DNA of 49,701 bases. Origin: Spirogloea muscicola (taxonomy: Eukaryota > Streptophyta > Zygnematophyceae > Spirogloeales > Spirogloeaceae). Below, piece after piece: positions 1 through 11,342 of this stretch. The notes under the pieces are model-generated. The model worked only from the letters and a program-made list of their open reading frames with translations. It searched no databases and was not told the origin of the DNA. Both the position numbers and the translations under genes were made by a program. The stretch is taken from positions 219,738 to 269,438 of the forward strand of contig WELB01000067.1 in the NCBI GenBank assembly GCA_009602725.1, given 5' to 3'. Each line of letters starts with the position of its first letter. The first letter of the stretch is position 1.

Positions 1-351
1 GCTGCTGGCACAAGAGCTAGTCAATTGCCGTCCGGTATTCGAGCGTCAGCTAGCGACCTCTATGTGCTGACTCGTGGTTACTGAGCGGGTCAGCTTAGCA
101 GCAGGTGACGTACATTTGTCCAATGTGCTTGCCTTTGTACTTGGCCACACATGGCCTCCCCATCTCTTAATATACACGCATTTCCTCCGTGGGTAGCGGC
201 CCGCGGGGGGGCTCGAGCAGAGGACACGTGGCGGGGCCTCTGTGGTGTCCTTTATGCAAGAAATCGCCAAGGGGCTGACTGGAGTTAGCTAACTAGCTCT
301 AGGCGGCGGCAGCCGCGGAGTAGTCACGCTTCCACCTCCCTTCCAGATTAG
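1..351. repeat. Repeat-derived flank, inverted copy of DNA near 3.9-4.05 kb
   Basis: No gene is visible. The stretch 170-310 recurs in inverted orientation at about 3915-4060. Both copies share a G-run, a GAGGACACGTGGC block and a GTTAGCTAACTCCAGTCAG-like block. The stretch 135-180 (GGCCACACATGGCCTCC and following) recurs in direct orientation near 3700 and 4260. The first 4 kb is therefore a mosaic bounded by related sequence, probably mobile-element derived. Confidence 0.5.
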
Positions 352-778
352 ATGGGGGCGGTGAGTGGTTTCCTGCCAAAAAAAGTACAGGCGCCTCGAA
401 AGAATTTACAAGGAGGAGATGAGGATGAGGCGCTTACGTGGCGAGGCAGCATCAAGCCCCTCCGCGGCAGTGCGGCCGAAGTCTTCAACATTATGCACTC
501 GTATCGGTATCGGGGCCCTACAGCAGGGCCCTACAGCACAGCCTGACAGCGTCGGCTGCTCTGCCGACCCTCCAGGCATGGCGCCCAGACAGGAGGCCTC
601 GACCAGTCAGCAAAAGAGGAAGGCCGAAACGCAGCTGGATCGGCTGGAGGCTCTATCGACTCTAAATTGTAGGACTGGTAGAGCGACTTTAGGACTGGTA
701 GAGCAACACCAAGTAGATTTTCGGGACTTGAGGTCCCAGCACAGCAGGCTGATTGAGATAATTGAGAAGCTGTTGTAA
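352..778 (+). pseudogene. Broken copy of Myb/SANT-like coiled-coil gene (left palindrome arm)
   Basis: This is the plus-strand mirror of the minus-strand gene at 1131-2009. It keeps a stretch matching the end of the Myb/SANT-like domain (KYRRLERIYKEE) and a C-terminal coiled coil (residues like QLDRLEAL, then HSRLIEIIEKLL before the stop at 776-778). The two halves lie in different frames. It also carries an internal duplication of the TAGGACTGGTAGAGC segment near 670-710 that the other arm lacks. The first exon is absent. I read it as a 5'-truncated, frameshifted duplicate. The function of the parent is unknown; a transposon-associated DNA-binding protein is one possibility. Confidence 0.5.
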
Positions 779-1495
779 GGGCCGGCAGCAATCTCTCTAA
801 TTGATCGAGGTTGCTATACAAATACTTCTCAGACTAGCAACCAATCTGCCTCTTTTTGCAAAATGTGCGCAGGATTTCCAGATTCTGCTTAGCAGGATGA
901 TCAATAAGCTGTAGTAGGGGCCGCCAGGGCTCTGACCGCCAACGGCTATGTACAAATTCCTTGCATTCCGTTGGCGGTCAGAGCCCTGGTGGCCCCTACT
1001 ACAGCTTATTGATCATCCTCCTAAGCAGAATCTGTCCTGCGCACATTTTGCAAAAAGAGGCAGATTGGTTGCTAGTCTGAGAAGTATTTGTACAGCAACC
1101 TCGATCAATTAGAGAGATTGCTGCCGGCCCTTACAGCATCTCAATTATCTCCATCAGCCTGTTGTTCCGGGACCTCAAGTCCTGCAATTCTGCTTGCAGT
1201 TGCTCTACGAGTCCTTCAAGTCGAGTCACTCGAGCCTCCAGCCGATCCAGCTGTGTATCGGCCTTCCTCTTCTGCTGACTGGTCGAGGCCTCCTGTCTGG
1301 GCGCCATGCCCGGGGGGTCGGCAGAGCAGCCGACATTGTCAGGCTGTGCTGTAGGGCCCCGCAATTCCTGATGCCGACACGAGTGCATGATGTTGAAGAC
1401 TTCGGCCGACTGCCGCGGAGGCTTGATGCTGCCTCGCCGCGAAAGCGCCTAATCCTCTCCTCCACGTAGATTTTCTTGAGGCTTTTGTACTTGAG
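383..1495. repeat. Long palindrome (inverted duplication, ~22-nt spacer)
   Basis: The left arm (about 383-945) and right arm (about 968-1495) are reverse complements apart from scattered substitutions and small indels. The spacer is 946-967. The arms read outward from CCGCCAACGG at 936-945 and its complement at 968-977. Each arm contains one copy of the same gene 3' end, so the structure is a tail-to-tail gene duplication. The near identity around the centre (780-945 against 968-1130) suggests recent origin or gene conversion. Confidence 0.85.
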
Positions 1496-2009
1496 TTGGC
1501 AGGCTAGAGAGGTTTTGTCGAAGCTTGGATGCTTCTCGACAATGCTTGCGCGAACTCGACCCCACTCAGCAAGCGGTTCGCCTGAAGGAGACAAGAGGCA
1601 GTGAGTGGTTCAGTGACACCATACAAGAGAGCTATTGATAGAGACATTAAACGCCGCGGAAGACCGTCCCGCAACGACGACGCAACAGTGCCGACCGGTG
1701 CTCACCTCGTTCGACCACGCCGCTCTTCTTGGCCTCATCATCGGCTGCTTTAGCTTGTACAAGGGCGACCTCCCACTCAGGTCTCCAGGCGACCCTGCGG
1801 GCGGCGGCTGGGCTGCTGCCTGCGCCTGCAACCCTGTCCAGCGGCTGCTCCTGGACGTCGGGCAAGTTCAGGTCGGAGATGCGCTCCATAGCCCCGCGCG
1901 CCGGAGTGGCCCCGCCAGCTGGCGCTGTTGGCGATGGCGGCGCTGCCATCGGCGGCGAGGACGCGCTGCCGCTGTCGCGGCCTGCGCCCGGCATGCCAGC
2001 TGCTGCCAT
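1131..2009 (-). pseudogene. Myb/SANT-like coiled-coil protein gene, frameshifted
   Basis: Exon 1 (start about 2009, possibly upstream) encodes an Ala/Pro-rich leader and then the start of a Myb/SANT-like helix (WRPEWEVALVQAKAADDEAK). It ends at 1706 with CGAG before a GTGAG donor. Exon 2 starts at 1581 after CTTCAG and continues in frame with LAEWGRVRASI and CQLKYKSLKKIYVEERI, completing a tryptophan-spaced DNA-binding-like domain of about 70 residues. Near 1415 the frame breaks. The alternative frame continues through SAEVFNIMHS to a leucine-zipper-like coiled coil (LEARVTRLEGLVEQLQAEL) ending at 1131. The frameshift argues for a pseudogene, though a sequencing error is possible. The domain resembles DNA-binding partners of plant or algal transposases; that link is inference. 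Confidence 0.55.
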
Positions 2010-2199
2010 GGCAGCCACCAGCTGCAGCTGTCCCGCCGACTGCGCGGCCTTGGCAATCAGGCGGGCGCTATGACAGCGCTGCAGGCCAGAGCTGCCGGGA
2101 GGGGGGCGGGAAGGCGCGCCACCTCGCTCCTGATCAGGAGAGGGAGAGGGCGCGCGGTACGTATGGAATGAAAGGGAGGCCGATTCAAGCCAACACATT

Positions 2200-3640
2200 G
2201 TTCACGCAGAGAAAATGAGCTCGCCCATTGAGGATATGAATGTGATCGCCCATAGAGAGGGATGTGCTCGCCCATAGATTTATGGGCGAGCCTTCTTCTT
2301 CCCATAGAGAAGAGTGGCTGGCAAAGCCAGCCCAAAAAGAATGGACTATATCCCAAGCCAAAGAAAGAGGAGCCGAAAAAGAACTACACTACAGTCCATG
2401 CCTGTGGACTAGGACGAAGACATCAGCCAGAGGACGCTCAGTAACCTCTAGTCAGGGGATAGGGGCTGGAACAGCCAGCCCAAAAAAGAATGAGCATTCT
2501 TTTTGGGCTGGCTTTGCTGGCCCCCTTTTTCAATGGGCGAGCAATTTCTTTCTTGAGAGGGAGAAAGAGAATGCGGCTGCTAATATCAAAACAGGGAGAG
2601 GAGGGACGCGGGGGCGAACGGGGGGCTGGTCCCCCGGGTCTGCCGACGAGTATGGGAGTTGGAGGGCGGGGTGCCAGCTGTGCCTTTTCGGGCAGGCCGG
2701 GCAGCCTCCTTGCGGTTCACAAAGGCAAAATCTTCCGAAGGAGGGGTGGAGGGCGGGAGTTGGACCTGTTGTGTCGGGCTGACACATCATGCAAGTGCCG
2801 GCAGCGGCACGGCCCGGCAGCATGCCATGCTCTGGGCATGCTGGCTATGGCGGGCATGCCGGCTACGGCGGGCCTGGCGGGGCGGCCTCTGGGGGCTCCT
2901 CTTAGCGCTTCCTCTGGCCCCCTTCTCGTACTTTGTTCATTCTTTTTTGGGCTGGCTTTTCCGGCCCCTATCCTCAATGGCCGAGCCCTCCTTCTGGGGG
3001 CTCCTGCCCCGGGTTCGCCCCTACAAGGCCTGCCCCGGCGCCCAGCCAGAGAGACTCGGCAGACGCAGTAATACAGCCTTAGCGTTGCCTGCTCTCCGGT
3101 CGCCAGACCCGCGGTCGTCAGGCCCCCGTCGTTGCACACCCCCGGGGCGACCACTTCTTCCCATGCGCCATGGACATCTACGGCGGCTACGGAACGAAGT
3201 GGTCTGCCCTCCTCCATCGCCTGGCACTGCATGTCGATGCCCGCCGACGTAGTCGGACGGGTGGCTTAGGCCATTCGAGGGTCCCGCAAGCCATCGCTGC
3301 ATGCTTTAGAATGCCGTTATCGTTGAGTCTGCAGCGCTCCCAGGCACTCGCGATTCCCCAGCGTGCTGGTCGTGCATTAGCCCAGGCTAATGGCTTCCGT
3401 GGCGGTAGTTTGGCTCCTCAGTATAGCTTGTCAGATATGCATGTGCTCCCCCTTAGCCAGCTCATTACCCAGTTACAGGACGTTTGTAAGGCTAGAATTG
3501 GCCTCCCTTTCAATTTCATGCGCACTGCGCGCCTTCTCTCTGTTGAAAGAAGAAGAAGTTGGCTCTCGCAATGGGGGCAAGTGGCAGTCCCAATGGAGGC
3601 AAGGGCTGTGAAAAGCCAGCCTGAAAAGAATTGACAAAGG
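2200..3640. mobile_element. Nested LINE (non-LTR retrotransposon) fragments
   Basis: The stretch 2200-2560 holds several copies, in both orientations, of the LINE 3'UTR block: the hairpin GGGCTGG/CCAGCCC plus GGGCGAGC (for example near 2325, 2475, 2505). A plus-strand tail with hairpin arms at 2949-2955 and 2961-2967 follows the CCTCTGGCCCCCTTCTCGTA block. At 3170-3420 a plus-strand reading frame matches the LINE C-terminus: DIYGGYGTKWSALLHRLA, then MPLSLSLQRSQALA, then a QRAGRALAQA segment. It corresponds to the copies at 29-33 kb. All are short, truncated and frameshifted. Confidence 0.6.
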
Positions 3641-4434
3641 CTCGAAGGGGCCCAATGACGGAGGGGCCTAGAGCGCTATGTCAGTTCTTTCTTACTTGTA
3701 CTTAGCCACACAGGCCCTCCATCTCTTCATACACACTCCATTCCCTGATCACCAAGTGGGTCGGTTAGACAGTATCAAGGGCTAATAGGCAGGAAACAAT
3801 GCATTCCTTTCAACAGTTTGTCCGGCAGCTAGTCTTTTCCCCTCCCACCGTCACCCATCCGGGCCCGTAAAATGGGCGAGCCCTCTCTTCGGCCCCGGCA
3901 AGGATAAGCGGGCAACTATTCCGCGGCTGCAACTGCCGCTAGCTGGTTAGCTAACTCCAGTCAGCCAAGGCTTTTCCCCTTAACTCGCCTCTCGCTTATG
4001 GACAACACCGTGAGCCTGCCACGTGTCCTCCGCTCGGGGGGGCCCCCACGCGCCGCCACCCAGGAGGGAGGAGGTGGGTGAAGAGTGGAGGGAGGTGGGG
4101 AGTGGCTTAGAAAGGCACCATATGTTCAGAGTGCACAACCATAGTAATGAGCAACCAGTGGCCACCCAGGTCGCGTGTCCTTTTGACTCTTCTTCCGGCC
4201 CCCTCATACCCTGTGCACTTTCTCCTGGGCTGGCCGATTACGGGCCATCGTCCCTTAACTGCCACCCAGGCCCTCCATCACTCATTCCGCACTCCATTCA
4301 CCTTATTACCCGCACCCCCATTCGTTTTCAAAAGCCCTAGGGCGCCGCCACCCCGCCCGATCCGCCGCCGCCGCCGCCGCCGCGCCCGCGCGAGGCGCGC
4401 NGCGAAGCTGCACAAGAAGCCGGAGCTGGCGGCG
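3641..4434. other. Upstream region of ABCF1, repeat-rich, with a single N
   Basis: No gene is supported here. The stretch 3700-3745 and 4255-4300 are diverged copies of one module (AGGCCCTCCATC...CACTCCATT). The stretch 3915-4060 is the inverted partner of 170-310. The stretch 4340-4400 is CCG-rich and ends in an N at 4401, close to where the ABCF1 start codon should lie. The promoter and 5'UTR presumably lie here, but I see no definite core element. Confidence 0.4.
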
Positions 4435-7400
4435 ATGCCGGCCAAGGACGGCTCCGCCAACGGCAGCAGCTCCAACCTGGAGGCCATGCAGCTGCAGGAG
4501 CAGATGGACGCCATCGCGCTGGCCGATCGGATCTGCACCGGCGTCCTGGCGTCCCACCCCCAGTCCCGCGACATCCATGTGAGCCGGATTCGCCATCTTC
4601 CCTATGCTACTGGCCGGCCTCTGTCTCGTGGCTGTGATCACCGTCCCGATCGCGCGCGCCCCGTCAATCAAACGGGCTCCTGCGCTCCTTGGATCGCTCA
4701 ATGAGCACTACTGTCGTGAGGGCTGGATCTCCAAGTTTCCGACCTGAGCACCTAGAGGCGCACTGTGTCAGCCATAAAACCTGGCAGCCTCTCACGGGGG
4801 GAGGGACATTCAGGCACTGGGGTCCAGGCTTCCGAGCTGCCTATGTTGGTGCTAGTCACACTCGTGTGCTGCTGAGTCCTTCGCTTACAAACATGATGCC
4901 AGGAACAGAGGGTGCTCGTCTAAGTAGGATCCATAGCTCCTCGGATCCTGCACGGGGCAATGGATAAGTTGCGCTACGACCTTGCTGTCTTGTATGTGAC
5001 CTCTGTCTTGCCCAGAAGCTTGCCTCAAATGGGTCATGCAAAGAGCAACCATAGGGTTCCAGATCAGCAAGCATGATCAGAGAACGGAAGGCTCTGTCAA
5101 GGTAGAGACAGGGGCTGTGACAGGCCAGCCAGCAGAGATGGTCGGTGGTCCAGCTCCAACACGACAGCACAGACGCTCAGCAGCACAAGTGGCTACCACG
5201 AATGGCTACTCAGTAACCCCTAGTTAGTAGCAGCAAGTTGGAACTCTTCAGTATGAGGTCTTCTTTGCTGACGAGCTCTTAGGTGCTCATGCACACGAGG
5301 CACATGATGGCTACAGGCAGAGACCCTTCGAAGAGTGCCTGACCTGAACACTCTCATGGGTGCAGATTGAGAGCTTCTCGTTGACGTTCCACGGGCACGA
5401 GCTTGTGGCGGACACGACCCTGGAGCTCAATTACGGAAGGTTTGTATAATGAATGATAGAACATCTCACTAGCACCTATGAAGCCTTATTGGTAGGGGCT
5501 GTGGTTTATAAGTCGAAGGTCGCTCTCTCTTAAACAGAGGCACTCTCGCAGCTTCAGGAGCCTTGATGCAAGCCTCACTTTTTGTCCTGGAAGACGCTCT
5601 ACTATCTTGCCTGCAGTTTGGCCATCCACTAGACCTCGATCAGCTGACGTGAGTTACTGACTCTACTGGTGATCAGGCGGTATGGGCTGCTAGGACTCAA
5701 TGGCTGCGGTAAATCTACTCTTCTGGAAGCCATTGGCAAGAGAGAGCTCCCAATCCCGGAGCACATTGACATCTACCATCTGACCCGCGAAATTGACGCT
5801 ACGGAAATGTCGGCACTTGAAGCCGTCAAGAATGTGGATGCTGAGCGGATGATTTTGGAGAAGGAAGCTGAGAAGCTTGCAGAGCAGGTGAGTCCGTGAT
5901 TGCTGCATGGGTACAGGTAGTAGAGGTTTTCGGAAGCAGCAGACCTGTCGGACCATAGCTAACTTGTTCTTCATTAGTTTCTATGGTGGCCTACATCTGG
6001 GTTGGTATTGTCAAGAGGGGTCAGCAATCTCTCGGTTTGTGAGTTGTATGTGACTTTGGGTCAGTTCTAAAGCAATGTGTGTTGTTTGTCATTTCTGATA
6101 TTGTCAGGACGGAGGAGGTGGTGATGCCTTGGATATGATCTATGAGCGGCTGGAGGCCATGGACTCTGGGACTGCAGAGATGAGGGCTGCTCAAATCCTC
6201 CATGGGCTTGGGTTCACCAAGAAGATGCAGGCGAAAAAGACGCGGGACTTTTCAGGCGGTTGGCGCATGCGCATTGCGCTCGCTCGAGCGCTATTCATGC
6301 AGCCGACGCTGCTGCTTCTTGACGAACCCACCAATCATCTTGGTATCCTCCTTCTGCTCAACCCATGTCTCGTTGACAAACACACAGGGCTGTTCTTTAC
6401 CTCATAAGCTACACCTTGGAGCAGGTGTCAGACTGTTCTGCTAAGAGAGACAGTGCTGTATGAAGGAAAACTTGACTGTGTAATCCTCCTCTGTGACTGC
6501 TGCAGATCTTGAGGCGTGTGTTTGGCTGGAAGAGGTGTTGAAAAAGTGGGACAAAATCCTTGTCGTTGTGTCACATTCACAGGACTTCTTGAATGGTGTG
6601 TGCACCAACATCATCCATATGCAGGGCAAACAGCTGAAGTTTTACACAGGCAATTACGACCAATATTGCCAGACGCGGCAGGACCTAGAAGAGAATCAAA
6701 TGAAGAAGTATGCTTGGGAGCAAGAGCAGATCTCAGCCATGAAGGAGTATATTGCAAGGTATTTCCTAGTAGCAGGTATAAGGCATCATGTGGTTAACAC
6801 AGCGCGCAATAGTTGTGCTGCAATGTACAAGCAGTGTCGGGCTCGATAGCAGGGGCAATGAAGCTGCACCATTGCTGAAAAGCACCGCTGAAAAGCACCT
6901 GGCAATCCTGAAGAAGGGAAGGAGTTGACTGCAGATTGCCTGACCTCATTGATTTTGCCTGAAGTTAAGTCTCTTATGCTCATACATATCATACGTTTGC
7001 TGCTTGCAGGTTTGGTCACGGGTCTGCGAAGCTCGCCAGACAGGCACAAAGTAAGGAGAAGACTCTGGAGAAGATGCAGAGGGGAGGCCTTACAGAACAA
7101 GTGGCCAAGGACCACGTCCTTACCTTCCGATTCACAGATGTCGGCAAATTGCCACCTCCTGTACTGCAGTTCGTCGAGATCACCTTCGGTTACACGCCCG
7201 ACAACCTTATCTACAAGAATCTCGACTTTGGAGTGGACCTCGACTCCAGGATAGCTCTTGTCGGCCCCAATGGAGCTGGCAAGTCAACTCTCTTGAAACT
7301 TATGACGGGAGATGTTTCTCCGCAGGAGGGCCTTGTTCGCAGACATAACCATCTGCGCATTGGTCAATATCATCAGGTATGCTTTGACCAGCCTGTGTCC

Positions 7401-8358
7401 TATTGGAGCTGAAGCAGTGCAGTCTGTTGGCCTTCTCAAGCGCAGCCTTGTGATTTGCAAGAAAGTCCATGGGCTTAAATTGCTCAAAGTGGAGGCCAGA
7501 AAGTTCCTTATAATAGCTCCTTACTTCTTCTAGTCCAGCATGCGATTGTAGACCAGGCCAAGGAATGCAATTAGCTCCTGAGTACAAGAGACGTGCAAGT
7601 CCATGACATGTTTCTTGTGGCGTGCAGCATCTTACAGAGAAGCTGGACTTAGAGAAGCCCTCTTTGCGGTATATGATGGACGAGTTCCCTGGCAATGGAG
7701 AGGAGAAAATGAGGGCTGCTGTAGGCCGGTTTGGCCTCACAGGAAAGGCACAGACAATGCCAATGAAGAACCTCTCCGACGGGCAGAAGAGCAGGGTCAT
7801 CTTTGCGTGGTTAGCTTGGAGACAACCACATTTGCTACTGCTGGACGAGCCCACTAATCACCTTGACATTGAGGTTGGCCCTGACCAAGTTACTAAAATG
7901 CTCATTCTTGCAGACTTGCTTGTTGACAGACTTTCAGAAGTAGATTTGTGGTGCTATCTGATGATAATTCGTTGCTTTGACAAAGGTAGTAGGTCGCAGT
8001 TGCCTCTTGGTTATGTCGCGTGAATCGGATGTCTTTACTTGTCTACCATGTCATATTCATCTCACAGATGATCATCAAGTAGTTTAATGAAACTCAGCAG
8101 GATACCACCTTGTTAGTTACCTGCCATCTGACACCAGCTTCTGACTCAATGTATGCATAACATTGGCTGCAGACAATCGATTCGCTTGCTGAGGCTCTCA
8201 ACGAGTGGGATGGCGGCATGGTACTCGTGAGCCACGACTTCCGGCTCATCAACCAGGTGGCCAAGGAGATCTGGGTGTGTGCTGACAAGAAGGTGACGCG
8301 CTGGGAGGGAGACATCATGGACTTCAAGAATCACTTGAAAAAGAAGTCTGGCATTTAG
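4435..8358 (+). CDS. ABCF1: ABCF-family ATPase, ABCF1/GCN20-type (8 exons)
   Basis: A soluble twin-ABC ATPase of the ABCF1/GCN20 type, with no membrane segments; the family acts on ribosomes and in translation control, not transport. Exons: 4435-4578, 5366-5439, 5677-5887, 6108-6342, 6506-6758, 7010-7376, 7628-7873, 8173-8358; all phases join and give 571 residues. Residue 79-87 is Walker A (GLNGCGKST), 192-196 the signature SGGWR, about 211-217 Walker B (LLLLDEP). Residue 391-399 is the second Walker A (GPNGAGKST), 477-481 the signature LSDGQ, and a second [12 protein letters not shown] follows. Between the halves lies the family linker ([37 protein letters not shown]). Plant ABCF1 is about 595 residues with a Lys/Ala-rich N-terminus. 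Here the first visible Met is 4435, and about 20 residues are probably lost at the N at 4401. Confidence 0.95.
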
Positions 8359-8539
8359 GCACCACACCATTGCAGCGGTTGCTGTGGATAGTGTGGTGGT
8401 TTCCTCTGAACCCCAACCTTGCGTAACCCTCATAGGAGGTCTTGATGCTTCTCAAGCTGGCAAGCTTGCCCTTCACCAATTTCCTGTCATTCATTTTTGC
8501 TCTTCAGGGGTGTCCTCACAGGGTTCCTCCTCAGGAGGT

Positions 8540-8544
8540 TGTAA
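8540..8544 (+). terminator. Candidate polyadenylation signal TGTAA for ABCF1
   Basis: TGTAA, the common chlorophyte polyadenylation element, lies 182 bases after the ABCF1 stop codon. Other TGTAA occurrences are further downstream (about 9005 and 9199), so the actual cleavage site is not fixed by sequence. Confidence 0.4.
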
Positions 8545-9205
8545 TCATTCTTGGCAGACGTACGTGACACGTCAGGATTCGCACACATGTAGGCGTTTTT
8601 CAGAAATCCCATGTTTTAGATTCACATATCTTAGGTCGCCTTATTGCGCAACCTGCAGTTATTAATTGAGGGCGCGGCAGCGTGCTTAACTACGTCATTG
8701 AAAGACACGATTCGTTGTGACATGCGCTTTCACCATTTCAAGCGGCAGCCTTGTTGCCTGAGGGCCAAGCTTTGAATTGCAAGGGCCCAGACTACTGCAT
8801 TGCACTGGCATTGCAAATACCCTGAGCATTGTGGGTCGGGGCTTCAGGAAGGCTTGCATTGTGGAGTCTTCATTTGCAGGAGCTCCTTTGCTCCTTGTCC
8901 CAGCAATTTTGCATCTGTCGGTCTTCTACAAGTCACTTGGAGTCAAGCTTTGTCCTCAGCTGCCTGTCGCAACCTACCAAGCTCGTGTTTACCAAAATTA
9001 TGCATGTAAAAGAGGGAGCATCTTAAGGAGATGCGTGGAAGACTCCGCAGATGCTGAACCACTTGAACAGTCTAGGAAAGGCATATGGATGGTCAGGCTT
9101 CAAGGTAATGTGCAGTGCACGTGGTTAGGTACCAGTGAGACCCCCCGGCAAATCCTTGAGAAGTACACCCCTGCTGTAGTGAGCGCAGCATTACGGCGTG
9201 TAACA

Positions 9206-9281
9206 TTGGCAGGCTTATCTGGCCAAGCATTGGAAGAATGGGCTTGGCAGGCTTATCTGGCCAAGCATTGGAAGAATGGGC
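9206..9281 (+). repeat. 38-bp perfect tandem duplication
   Basis: The unit beginning TTGGCAGGCTTATCTGG occurs at 9206-9243 and again at 9244-9281 without a mismatch. It is followed by a partial third start. It lies in non-coding DNA. Confidence 0.95.
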
Positions 9282-9799
9282 TTGCCGGCAGCGGAGCAAT
9301 GGCTGTCGAGGTCTCTTGAGAGACATGATTGAAAAGAGAGTAAATGCAGACGGTTTTTGGAAGGACCCACAGCATCAACGATGTTAAACAACGCAGAATA
9401 CTAGTGCTTGGCTCAAAAAGAGAAAATCGCAAGCTGTGGCTAACTTCAAGGCAGCAGCACTATTACCCCTGCTCCATAGGCACAACCCCAGCTTTCACAA
9501 CATTTCCAGCCCCTTCTGCTTCATTACTGCTCAGATAGTCTTCCAAGAGTCTCCTCAACCTGATGAGATTGTGCTCCTGGAAAGAGCTCCTTCTCTCGGC
9601 TGAGTGGTTGTAGAATTTGCCGATAATTTCCGAAATAGTATTAGCCTATTTCAAAAGGGGACGGTGGATGTGAAAGTAGAAGCAGCTCTTGCAAACGGGG
9701 CGAGGGCTGGGACATATGAGCCCACAAACAAAATGAGAGATATCTAAGAGCCCAAATAGAAGTGGAAAGGTCAAGGGGGAAGCCCTAGCAAGGAAGCGC

Positions 9800-11335
9800 A
9801 CCAAGCAAATCAAGCGGCTACATTGCGCATGGCCACGCCGTCAGCCCTGTGCAACGGCCGCTGATTGGAGGAGAAGCAGCTCTTCCTCACACAACAGCTC
9901 TTCAACATAAGGCAGGGGCGAGGCCCTGAAGGGCGAGGGGGCGAGGCCTGGAAATGCCAGTCCTCAAAAGAGTGAACAAGATCCAATGCAGCCGGAGAGG
10001 AATGCGAGGGTTGCTCAGTCACTACCAGTCAGCTAAAAGTGGAGGATGTAGCACAGAAGCTCATTTCTCCTTTTGGGCCTACCTCTCACAGCCATTGCTT
10101 GACTTTCCAATAGAATGGAATGGAATGAAATAGCTCTATCATGGGCGACTTAGAGTCGCTGTGTGCATCAACACATTTCTGGCCCCTTCGACCTTCAGTT
10201 ATCCGTTTCTTGGGCTGGCCGAATACAGCCATCGCTCTTGACTGGAAGAGTCTATCTTTAAATGTAAGGCAATGGCTGTGAGAGTGATGGAGGGCCTGAG
10301 TGGCCAAGTACAAAAAGCGATGGCTCTGAGAAAGACTATTCCAGTAGAGGGCGATGGCTGTGATCGGCTAGCCCAGGGAAAATAACAATTTGAAGGGGCC
10401 AGGAAAGCGCTAAAGCATACTGCGACTATGAGAGGCCAGCCCAAAGATGTGAGCTCTTCCAAAGGGGTGGGGGCTTTGAAAAGCCAGCCCATAATTACAG
10501 CGCTTTCAATGTAAGAGACAAAGCTTATTACAGTCGAGGGCGATGGCTTTAACTGCCAGCTCAAATGATATAATGGAAAAGATTGAAGGCATCAGAGAAG
10601 CGCTAGAAGCACACGGCGACGCCAGTGGCCACTGGTGCTCAATATCGCCTGTGCTCAAAGTTCCCTGTCAACATCCCTTGCCCAGATAGAATGGCCGAAA
10701 GGGATGAAGAAGGTCTGAAAGGAGCCGTATAGAGAAAAGCGCGGCCGAGTTGACTTGTGGCTGGGAGAAGCCAGCCCAAAAGGAATGGACAAGGTCAAGA
10801 GGAGCCGAATGGCGCAGAAAGCAGGGGACTAAGTGCTAAGACGACAAGGAAAGGTATAGAGGGTCTAAGGAGAAAGAAAGTGACAGCCCTTTCAATGCAA
10901 GCCAATGGCGATGAGAGATCGGCCAGAATGACAGAGTATTGTACAACGTTTGAAAGAAGCAAGCGCGGCCAGATTGACTGGTGGCTGGGAGAGGCCAAAG
11001 GGCCGGGAGGCGCATTACGCAAAATATGTAGCGGGCACGTTTTGACGGCAAGGGCCAACCAGACAATGTAACTGGAACTTAACCACAACACTACGCGTCA
11101 GTCGAGGACAGCCATTACGTCTAGGTGGGCCCTTGCCGACAGTCCGTGGCCTGTGTTGTATGGCCACGTAGCTTTTGTGGTTTGCTGCGGCCTTCAGTGA
11201 TACAATCCATGACAGAGAAAACTGGATAAGAAACAGCGTCGTCCAACGCAGGCAGTGGCTGTGAGAGGCCAGCCCAAAAAAAGGAATGCACAAGGTCCAT
11301 AAGGCCGCAAAGTCACCGGATAAGACACAGCTCTT
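9800..11335. repeat. Cluster of LINE 3'-tail hairpin repeats
   Basis: No gene is seen. Repeated modules contain GGCTGG(N5-6)CCAGCC-type hairpins or half-sites followed by AAAAGGAATGGACAAGGTC (near 10204, 10430, 10485, 10770, 11268). A longer module beginning GCGCGGCC, with (A/C)TTGACT(G/T)GTGGCTGGGAG, occurs at about 10738-10797 and 10970-11000. Similar modules appear at 27905-27960 (inverted), 31226-31280 and 39764-39815. They look like remnants of LINE 3' ends. Confidence 0.6.
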
Positions 11336-11342
11336 GCCATGT

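Larger units (their letters stand above)
8359..9800. other. 3' flank of ABCF1, no gene seen
   Basis: Small open frames here have no recognisable content. The stretch 8359-8560 is probable ABCF1 3'UTR. A 38-bp tandem duplication lies at 9206-9281. Confidence 0.5.

Noticed and set aside
9200-9290. Could the short repeats be a CRISPR array?
   Set aside because: Only two adjacent identical units without spacers, in a eukaryotic genome; a simple tandem duplication.
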